From Bacillus sp. sid0103 (GTDB lineage Bacteria; Bacillota; Bacilli; Bacillales_B; DSM-18226), in the NCBI RefSeq assembly GCF_019219025.1, contig NZ_JAHUWN010000033.1, positions 1 through 64,000 of the forward strand: DNA of 64,000 bases, given 5' to 3'. The notes under the pieces are model-generated. The model was not told the origin of the DNA. It saw only the letters and a program-made list of their open reading frames with translations, and searched no databases. The translations under genes and the position numbers were made by a program. Below are positions 57,446-64,000 of this stretch, piece by piece. The stretch's first letter is position 1; every line of letters starts with the position of its first letter.

Positions 57446-58612
57446 CTATTCCGTCTTAACCTGATTTGAACGCATTTTTATAAAGAAGAGCAGAATTTTA
57501 AGTTGGACTGCATCATCAAAATTTCTTGGATTTAACCCACAAAGGTTCTTTATTTTATCAAGTCGATAGGTAACTGTATTTCGATGAATATTTAGTTGGT
57601 TTGAGGTAAGTTCAACACTTAAATTTGAATTCAAGAACATTTCAAGTGTACCCTGTAATTCTAATTCTAGTAGATTATTAGATAGAAATGGAAACTCATT
57701 TAAGTAGGTTTCTTTAATTTTTTCAGGTATGGTATCTAAGATTTTTATTATCCCCCAATCATTTATATGCATAAATTTTTTAGTATAATTTAATTTTTGT
57801 ATTATTTGAAGACTATGCAAGGCTCCATAGTAACTTACTCTATACCCCATAGCTGTCTTCTCAGAGGTTCCAATACCAATCTTTAAATTTACAAATTCAT
57901 GTGATAATTTTTTATATATTCTATTAGCAAGAAGATGAGTTTCTTTTAAATCGTTGTTAGAGTTGGTAGGAAATGCTAAAAATAACTTTGATTTACTAAT
58001 AAGTGTAATAAAAAGAGGGTTGAAATGAACACTAATTAGCTGCAAAATACGGTCTTGTTTTTTCGATATCTTCAAATATGTATCGTTGTTTTGTGATAGA
58101 TCTCCAGTATCCAATAAAAAAATTGCACATTCTTGCTTTGTATCAATCTTGAGGAAACGACTCCTTTCCTCTAAATCGGAATAATTTGTAAATTTCGGGT
58201 TTATCAGGTCAAGAGCCCATTCCTCAAGTACCTTCCTTTTATATCCTAGTTGGTTGCTTAAATAGTTTTGCTGTAGAAGAGATTCTACGGTAATTTTTAC
58301 AATCCTGGCGATATTATATACCTCGTTGGGATCACCAGTTATACCTATAGTTCCGATACATTCTTGTTGGAAAAACGTGGGTAGATTTACCCCAGGTTTA
58401 GTACCATTTAATTTCCCATTTTCTGAGGGATATATCACGCGTTCAGATTTCATTTTCATGACTTCCACGGCACCCTGATGTACCTGATTTATTCTTTCTG
58501 AATCACTACTTGCTACGATTACACCTTTATTATTCATTATATTTATGTTATGACCAACGACTTTAGAGATTTGCTCAATAATTGGTTGTGCTAGTTCAGA
58601 TGTTATTATCAT
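57446..58612 (-). CDS. CdaR/SdaR-type sugar-diacid regulator
   Basis: The protein has a putative sugar-diacid recognition domain at the N-terminus (LAQPIIEQISKVVGHNINIMN, GVIVASSDSERINQVHQGA), a middle GGDEF-like region, and a C-terminal PucR-type HTH (LTSNQLNIHRNTVTYRLDKI). In E. coli and Bacillus, CdaR activates glycerate/glucarate genes including glycerate kinase. The frame is open from TTG 58621; ATG 58612 nine bases after AAAGG is the better start (388 aa). It is divergent from the glycerate kinase operon, which it probably controls. Confidence 0.88.
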   Translation of the reverse strand: MIITSELAQPIIEQISKVVGHNINIMNNKGVIVASSDSERINQVHQGAVEVMKMKSERVIYPSENGKLNGTKPGVNLPTFFQQECIGTIGITGDPNEVYNIARIVKITVESLLQQNYLSNQLGYKRKVLEEWALDLINPKFTNYSDLEERSRFLKIDTKQECAIFLLDTGDLSQNNDTYLKISKKQDRILQLISVHFNPLFITLISKSKLFLAFPTNSNNDLKETHLLANRIYKKLSHEFVNLKIGIGTSEKTAMGYRVSYYGALHSLQIIQKLNYTKKFMHINDWGIIKILDTIPEKIKETYLNEFPFLSNNLLELELQGTLEMFLNSNLSVELTSNQLNIHRNTVTYRLDKIKNLCGLNPRNFDDAVQLKILLFFIKMRSNQVKTE

Positions 58613-58784
58613 CAAATTCAACCTTTCTTAGAAAATCTTTTTAAGTAGACCCTTGTTTAATTGCACAAAATAATCTTTTATTTTAGCAGTAATTTTCGTT
58701 AAAACGGTTAATGAATTAAGAAAAACTGTAATATATACTAAATATTATAACAATTCATAATTTAATAACAAGTGAGGGTAGAAG

Positions 58785-59912
58785 ATGCGAATAATAATAG
58801 CTCCAGATTCATTTAAAGAATGTCTTTCAGCTAGAGAAGTAGCCCTTAGTTTAAAAAAAGGATTTGAATCTGAACTTTCTTCAGCTTTAGTCGATATTTT
58901 CCCGATGGCTGATGGTGGGGAAGGAACACTTGATGCATTAGTTTATTCGACAAAAGGAAGTAAAGTGGATTTACAAGCAACCGGTCCCTTAGGTGAAGAA
59001 ACCACTTCTGGTTATGGTATTTTAGGAGATGGTCAGACTGTAGTAATTGAAGTTGCACAAATTGCTGGATTACAAATGACTTTTAAAAGGAATCCAATGA
59101 TTACAACTAGCTATGGATTAGGAGAACTGATTAATCATGCGTTAAATAAGGGATTTCGCAAATTTATTATCTGCCTTGGAGGTAGCGCTACAAATGATGG
59201 CGGAATTGGTATGTTACAGGCTTTAGGAGGATTATTTCTTAATGAAAAGAATGAACATGTTTCTCCTAATGGGGGTGCTTTAGGAAGCGTTATATCCGTT
59301 AATTTGTCAAATATGAACCATTTACTTGCCGAATGTGAAATAGTGGTTGCAAGTGATGTGGAAAATGTACTGTGTGGTCCTGAAGGAGCTACTTATGTGT
59401 TTGGGCCTCAAAAAGGTGCAAATAAGCAGGATATTGTAACGTTGGACGAAGGTATGAAACACTTTGCCACCGTTTGTGAAAAAGAATTAGGTAAATCTCT
59501 ACAAAGTATACCAGGTGCAGGTGCTGCGGGAGGGTTAGGTTTTGCTTTTTTAATACTTGGTGCAAAAATTCAATCTGGAGCAAAAATTGTAGCACAATCT
59601 ATAAGATTGGAACAGCAAATTAAATCTGCTGATTGGGTAATTACAGGTGAGGGACAGTCGGATTATCAAACATTATATGGAAAAGTACCAATATATGTTG
59701 CTAAAATTGCAAAACAATACAAAGTTAAAACAATGTTGATTTCTGGTTCGTTGGGTAGTGGATATGAACAATTATATAATTATTTTGATAGTTGCCAATC
59801 TATTACAAAGGGTCCAATTAGTGTAGAAGATTCTATGAAGAATGCCAAAGAATTATTGTTTGATTCATCACGTGATTTAGCAAGACTAATTAAATTGATA
59901 GATTGCAAATAG
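58785..59912 (+). CDS. glxK: Glycerate 2-kinase (GlxK/GarK family)
   Basis: The enzyme phosphorylates D-glycerate to 2-phosphoglycerate with ATP. Typical blocks of the 375-aa family are IIIAPDSFKECLSAREVA at the start, FPMADGGEGTLDAL, CLGGSATNDGGIGMLQALGG, GAGAAGGLGFAF and DWVITGEGQSDYQTLYGK. AGTGAGGG precedes the ATG. It is the first gene of a probable three-gene operon with an amidohydrolase and a permease, so glycerate is a likely pathway product here. Confidence 0.93.
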   Translation: MRIIIAPDSFKECLSAREVALSLKKGFESELSSALVDIFPMADGGEGTLDALVYSTKGSKVDLQATGPLGEETTSGYGILGDGQTVVIEVAQIAGLQMTFKRNPMITTSYGLGELINHALNKGFRKFIICLGGSATNDGGIGMLQALGGLFLNEKNEHVSPNGGALGSVISVNLSNMNHLLAECEIVVASDVENVLCGPEGATYVFGPQKGANKQDIVTLDEGMKHFATVCEKELGKSLQSIPGAGAAGGLGFAFLILGAKIQSGAKIVAQSIRLEQQIKSADWVITGEGQSDYQTLYGKVPIYVAKIAKQYKVKTMLISGSLGSGYEQLYNYFDSCQSITKGPISVEDSMKNAKELLFDSSRDLARLIKLIDCK

Positions 59913-59961
59913 TATAGTTATTAAAATCGATACAGAGCATCTCGATAAGGGAGAGATAAAT

Positions 59962-60828
59962 ATGACAATAGTTGCAATTGGACAAATTACACCAATTACT
60001 GGAGACAAAAAGAAAAACTTGGAGAAAATGAAAGATTTAACACTTGAAGCGATTGAAAATGGAGCACAGTTAGTTGTTTTCCCTGAGCTCGCTTTAACAG
60101 GGTATAACTGTGGAGATGACTTTTTTGAAGTGGCCGAACCAATTCCCGGGGATGCAACACAGTTTTTTAAGGACTTGGCAGTTTCCAATAACATTCATAT
60201 TATTTGGGGTATGCCCGAAAAAAGTATTGGAGGCGTTCTTTACAATTCAGCTGCATTAGTCGGACCGAATGGATTTATTGGAAAATGGAGAAAGAATACT
60301 CTACCAGGTCATGCTACAGACCAAACCGGACCAGGAGCATTCCCAGATCGTAGGTATTTTAAAGCAGGTGAAGACTTACCTGTATATGATACCGCAATAG
60401 GAAAAATAGGGGTATTAATCTGTTATGATATCTTTTTCCCAGAACTATCACGGATGCTGACACTTAAAGGAGCGGATATTATAGTTGGAATTTCAGGTTC
60501 CCCATCCTTTGAAAAAGACATTTTTGAACCTATTGTAAAAGTAAGAGCAATGGAAAATACAATTAATTTTGTTTATACAAACTTAGTTGGTAAGGAAGGA
60601 GATACTGAGTATTGGGGAGGTGGATGTGTCGTAGGAGCAGGTGTGAAAGAGTCCAAGATACCTGGACACCCAATTCTTTGTAAGGCACCATACGAAGGTG
60701 AATGTATTACGCTAGCAGAAATCAATAATCAAAATTCACACGAGATTCGTCCATATTTTCCAGTATTACGTGACATAACAACACGAATGTACGACCAACT
60801 CGCAGACATACACCGAAAATTAACATAA
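59962..60828 (+). CDS. Nitrilase-superfamily carbon-nitrogen hydrolase
   Basis: The 288-aa protein has the catalytic triad Glu42 (VVFPELALTGYN), Lys111 (KWRKNTLPGH) and Cys154 (VLICYDIFFPELSR). The family splits amides, carbamoyl groups or nitriles; this one has the amidase look (aliphatic amidase or beta-ureidopropionase relatives). AAGGGAGAG precedes the ATG. Together with an NCS1 permease and a glycerate kinase it probably releases ammonia from an imported nitrogenous compound. The substrate is unknown. Confidence 0.85.
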   Translation: MTIVAIGQITPITGDKKKNLEKMKDLTLEAIENGAQLVVFPELALTGYNCGDDFFEVAEPIPGDATQFFKDLAVSNNIHIIWGMPEKSIGGVLYNSAALVGPNGFIGKWRKNTLPGHATDQTGPGAFPDRRYFKAGEDLPVYDTAIGKIGVLICYDIFFPELSRMLTLKGADIIVGISGSPSFEKDIFEPIVKVRAMENTINFVYTNLVGKEGDTEYWGGGCVVGAGVKESKIPGHPILCKAPYEGECITLAEINNQNSHEIRPYFPVLRDITTRMYDQLADIHRKLT

Positions 60829-60878
60829 GAATTCTACATTTCTATTAAGTTGAAATTAAAGTAAAGGTGGGGGAAAAT

Positions 60879-62351
60879 ATGAGTAAGTGGAAAGAGTGGT
60901 TCCAGGGGCCACAAGATATTACAAAGGCTGAAGCAATAGAAGACTATTCAGTTGGTCGAGTACCAGCTCGATATCGTTGGCCAATTCCAGCTATTATTCT
61001 AGTTCTTTTAGGCAACTCCACTGCAATGTTCTTTTTTACATATGGTGCGGAATTTGGTTATACGCTTGGTTGGCCGACCATGCTTATCCCTATTTTATAT
61101 TTTTTTATTGGCGCTCTAATTATTGGTTCATGTACCATGAAAATCGCCAGTAAAGAAGGTCTATCGATGAGTTTATTAACTAGAGGGTTAGGGTTTGGAT
61201 ATTTAGGTTCAGCTGTAACTTCTTTAATTTATGCGGTTAACTATATCTTTTATTTCATATTTGAAGGAACGATTGTTACTCATGCTATTGCAAATTATGT
61301 AGGAATAGAAATCAATTCTGTAGGTGGCATTTTAATCTTTGCCTCATTAGGTGGAATAACGATCTGGTTTGTGTGGAAAGGGATGTCCTCCATGCAATTT
61401 CTCCAAACTTGGGGAGTTCCAATTTTTCTTATTTTATTCCTAGTGGGAATGTATCAGCTTACGGCTAATTTTGATGTTGTTGGGGTAGCCTCTTGGATGC
61501 CGAGGAATGAAGTGACAGCCACTACAATGTGGACTGCACTAAATATGGCTAACGGGCAACTTGTTTTCCAAGGATTATTAGCAACTGACTATGGTCGCTT
61601 TGCTAAACCAAACATTACTTATAAAGGAACAGCCACAATTATGGCTGGAATGCTAATTCCAATGCTTGCTGTAATTTTTCTAGGTGCGATGCTTGCTTAT
61701 TCACTTCTCCCTGAACTTAAAGTTAATGGATTTACCTTGGCTTCTGATCCTGGATTTGTATTTCCTTTTATTATGGGGATAATGGGTGTTATCTTTGCAG
61801 TTGTAACTCAAATACGGATCAATGTTATGAACCTGTATTCTGGATCGTTAGCATTATCTAATACGATGGATAGTATGTTTAATTATCGTCCTGGTCGACA
61901 ATGGTGGATGTTGTTGGTTTGGATATTCGGTGTAGTATTTTATGCAGTTAATGTTTTGCAATATATGAATACTTTTTTGGCTATAACCGGAATTTTGACA
62001 AACACATGGGTTTTCATAATTCTAACTGATTACTACATTTGTAGAAAGGTATTTAAATTAGCTCCATCTGATTTTGTTGAATATCGCCAAGAGTATTTAC
62101 ACTCTTGGAATCCAGCAGGTATTATTTCTCTGTTAGCAGCAGTAATTATTGGAGCACTGGGAGTTTTTAATGTTTATCCAATTTATTACGCTTCTTTCTT
62201 TGCAATGCTATTAGGTCCAGTATTACATGTAATCATTTCAGTTATGACAAAAGGGAAATACTATTTTTCAAAGTTTCCTGAAGATGTTGAAACTAGTTGG
62301 TCACCAGGAGGCTTTAATTCTAGTACAGAACGCAAAATAGCTGGTAAATAA
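60879..62351 (+). CDS. NCS1-family permease (nucleobase/allantoin/hydantoin type)
   Basis: About 490 aa with 12 predicted membrane helices. The start is ATG 60879 behind AAAGGTGGGGG; GTG 60867 is inside that site. Family marks are the N-terminal EDYSVGRVPARYRWPIPAII, the TM1 region LLGNSTAMFFFTYGAEFGY, and LTDYYICRKVF near the C-terminus. NCS1 carriers import cytosine, purines, allantoin, hydantoins or similar with H+ or Na+. It probably supplies the substrate for the hydrolase upstream (gap about 50 bp). Confidence 0.85.
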   Translation: MSKWKEWFQGPQDITKAEAIEDYSVGRVPARYRWPIPAIILVLLGNSTAMFFFTYGAEFGYTLGWPTMLIPILYFFIGALIIGSCTMKIASKEGLSMSLLTRGLGFGYLGSAVTSLIYAVNYIFYFIFEGTIVTHAIANYVGIEINSVGGILIFASLGGITIWFVWKGMSSMQFLQTWGVPIFLILFLVGMYQLTANFDVVGVASWMPRNEVTATTMWTALNMANGQLVFQGLLATDYGRFAKPNITYKGTATIMAGMLIPMLAVIFLGAMLAYSLLPELKVNGFTLASDPGFVFPFIMGIMGVIFAVVTQIRINVMNLYSGSLALSNTMDSMFNYRPGRQWWMLLVWIFGVVFYAVNVLQYMNTFLAITGILTNTWVFIILTDYYICRKVFKLAPSDFVEYRQEYLHSWNPAGIISLLAAVIIGALGVFNVYPIYYASFFAMLLGPVLHVIISVMTKGKYYFSKFPEDVETSWSPGGFNSSTERKIAGK

Positions 62352-62359
62352 GAACCTAA

Positions 62360-62398
62360 ATGAAGAGCAGGGCTGAAAAGGCCTTGCTCTTCATCTAT
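62360..62398 (+). terminator. Terminator of the catabolic operon
   Basis: ATGAAGAGCAGGGC-loop-GCCTTGCTCTTCAT with one mismatch, followed by a short T-rich tract. It lies nine bases after the permease stop. Confidence 0.75.
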
Positions 62399-62508
62399 TA
62401 TTTTCCATTGTCCTATTGGATGTTTAATCATGATTATCCATTTTACTCATCATAGGTTGAGTAATAGTATCCACTGTTTAATAGTGATCTACAAAAAGAG
62501 TATCCTTT

Positions 62509-62789
62509 TTGAATAAATTAAAATTAGGCTATGTTATTTTGAAAGCACTTGAAAAAGGTGATATAGAACCAAAAGCAACAGACTTTGGTATCGAAATGTC
62601 AGAGTTTAGGGATGTTGTCATGTTTTGGAAAAGGAAGGATTAATATGAGGTTCTGTAGCTGCTAAAGACATTGTATGGCTAGATAATGCAGAGGTCACAA
62701 TCAAGGACTACAAATTTCTGGAGGAAAATAGCTCTTGGAGTAAGTATTACAAAACTGCACAGGAAATAAGAGATTGGGTTAAATTATAA
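62509..62789 (+). pseudogene. YjcQ-like protein, frameshifted
   Basis: TTG 62509 opens LNKLKLGYVILKALEKGDIE, then EMSEFRDVVMF. After a frame change the text continues LEKEGLI, a TGA, and GSVAAKDIVWLDNAEVTIKD, KFLEENSSWSKYYKTAQEIR. The order matches Bacillus YjcQ proteins, a winged-helix family of phage and plasmid origin. At least one frameshift and one stop disable it. Confidence 0.6.
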
Positions 62790-62839
62790 GAATTGGAATG
62801 TTTAGAAAAAGTTTATTAAACCATTATTGTACATGGAGG

Positions 62840-63014
62840 GTAGCTGGTGGTATCTTGGTGGCAGACTGGTAGCAAAACAGGCGTACTTTCTTTAGAGACA
62901 TTAATAGAAAAAGGCTTGTTACCTGAATACTGTTTCAACTTATCGGGTCCGTGCTTGCATTTATTAATTCATGCAATAGACCATGAACATATTAGAAGTC
63001 AATTAAGGAAATAA
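62840..63014 (+). pseudogene. Coding remnant of unknown family
   Basis: The frame SKTGVLSLETLIEKGLLPEY followed by CFNLSGPCLHLLIHAIDHEH has natural composition but no start codon or ribosome site, so it is probably the C-terminal end of a lost gene. Confidence 0.35.
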
Positions 63015-63089
63015 AATCTTTAATAAGGTATGTAGTTAGTAATGATATTGACAATTCCAAAGAAGCTTATTGATCGGGTGTGATAAGAA

Positions 63090-63758
63090 GTGAATTTGTG
63101 GCTAAACAGAGAGAATGCTATGCAAATATTTAATAATGAGCTTAGTGATGATTATAATTGTGTAGTAAAACTATTTGAACTCTTCGATGAAGTAATTGGC
63201 AGTTACACAGATGATACTGGAATTTTAAGGGTAACAGGATTGATAAATATGAAAATCTACACGTTATGTCATGGTATGTTAAGTTTAGCAATGGACGGTC
63301 TCGCACAGGAGTCCGGAGCTTTATTTCGACCGGCAATAGAGGCCTATGAAAAACTTGTATATCTAAGAGAGGACCCGATTAGAGTTGAGCAATTTTATGA
63401 GGGAACCTTACCTCAAGCGGGGGACATTGCTAAAAAGATTAACGGGAAGTTTAAAGAAGTACGTGCGTACTTAAATAACAACGCTTCCCACTTTAAATTC
63501 GAATATAATTCATTGAGACATCTGGTTCAGATGACAAAAGAAGGCGAGTTTATACTAAAACAACCTTCATTCACACCAAAGGTATTAAAAAAGAACGTAG
63601 GAACCTTAGCTGTATTTCTAATTTATGTGCTTTATGAAGCTATTGCAGGTTTAAAACAAAATGATATTGAAATAAATGACTTGGTAAAAAAACTTGAACC
63701 ACTGTATGTACAAGTTGGTGGTTTATATGTGGAAAATGAATTATCAATCGAGAATTAA
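63090..63758 (+). CDS. Unknown protein, about 222 aa
   Basis: The protein is soluble and mainly helical. It contains a segment GLINMKIYTLCHGMLSLAMDG followed by GALFRPAIEAYEKLVYLRED, which resembles the helical core of DUF5677-type proteins found on plasmids and phages; this is a weak match by eye. GTG 63090 is the first start; ATG 63120 (AGAGAG before it) is possible. It has its own terminator and no partner gene. Confidence 0.6.
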   Translation: MNLWLNRENAMQIFNNELSDDYNCVVKLFELFDEVIGSYTDDTGILRVTGLINMKIYTLCHGMLSLAMDGLAQESGALFRPAIEAYEKLVYLREDPIRVEQFYEGTLPQAGDIAKKINGKFKEVRAYLNNNASHFKFEYNSLRHLVQMTKEGEFILKQPSFTPKVLKKNVGTLAVFLIYVLYEAIAGLKQNDIEINDLVKKLEPLYVQVGGLYVENELSIEN

Positions 63759-63761
63759 AAC

Positions 63762-63793
63762 AAAAAACGCATAAGCTCTTATGCGGTTTTTTA
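63762..63793 (+). terminator. Terminator of the 222-aa gene
   Basis: AAAAACGCATAAG-CTC-TTATGCGGTTTTTT: 13-bp stem followed directly by T's. Nothing supported follows up to 64000. Confidence 0.85.
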
Positions 63794-64000
63794 TTTATCC
63801 CATGATATTCCTTTCAAATACACGTTTTCCATAAGAAACATTTAGAGTTTTACCAGGGTATAATATATTAATGTCGCAAAAACCATCCCACTAAGTTCAA
63901 AACTGAGAGAGAATGTAGGTAAGTCTAATGGTTTAGAATGCAACGAGTTAAAACACCTTTGATATCAAAGGGTTTTTAAACAATCAAAATTTTTTTTTAT

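Overview
The window looks like a large stretch of a low-GC Firmicute plasmid, most probably from a Bacillaceae host (Bacillus, Priestia, Peribacillus or a relative). The evidence is the strong AGGAGG-type ribosome sites, the small Bacillaceae families (YjcZ-like, YhfH-like, IDEAL, YjcQ-like, HBsu-like HU), Zur boxes of the Bacillus type, a plasmid initiator with an iteron array, a ParA/ribbon-helix-helix pair, a MobQ relaxase with a nic site, and a complete Gram-positive type IV secretion operon of the trs/tra type (staphylococcal pGO1/pSK41). The species cannot be fixed from the sequence.

Layout. 0-10 kb is mobile-element debris plus cargo: an IS110-family transposase with an in-frame stop, a 314-bp element with perfect 19-bp inverted ends, a DJ-1/PfpI protein, a glyoxalase-fold protein, a Tn3-family relic that truncates a permease, an intact Zur-controlled zinc ABC transporter (znuCBA type) and a truncated IS21. 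9.7-13.4 kb carries HU, the MobQ relaxase, oriT and two small mobilisation proteins. 13.4-18 kb is mostly decayed material (M3 peptidase, SDR, group II intron reverse transcriptase) with a few intact small genes. 18.6-28.5 kb is the replication region: an initiator candidate on the minus strand, about 1.4 kb of iterons (the last ten spaced 100-106 bp), a divergent two-gene operon, three 290-bp tandem repeats and small DNA-binding-type proteins.

28.5-40 kb is very AT-rich and almost gene-free. It is packed with palindromes of the type ACATATATGT, contains three decayed copies of the ribbon-helix-helix gene and long imperfect duplications, and surrounds an intact ParA plus ribbon-helix-helix operon. 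I read it as a very large dispersed centromere. 40-51.4 kb is the transfer operon: a Y1-transposase-fold protein lacking its HUH histidines, then pilin-like, VirB3-, VirB4-, EssB/YukC-, VirB1-, VirB8-, VirD4- and VirB6-like proteins. With the relaxase and oriT at 10-13 kb this would make the plasmid self-transmissible.

51.5-64 kb is accessory. It holds an IDEAL-domain protein, a complete second copy of rpoA (RNA polymerase alpha), a serine recombinase killed twice (catalytic Ser to Tyr and a nonsense codon), an IS3 remnant, and a four-gene catabolic cluster (CdaR-type regulator, glycerate kinase, nitrilase-family amidohydrolase, NCS1 permease). An unknown 222-aa protein ends the window.
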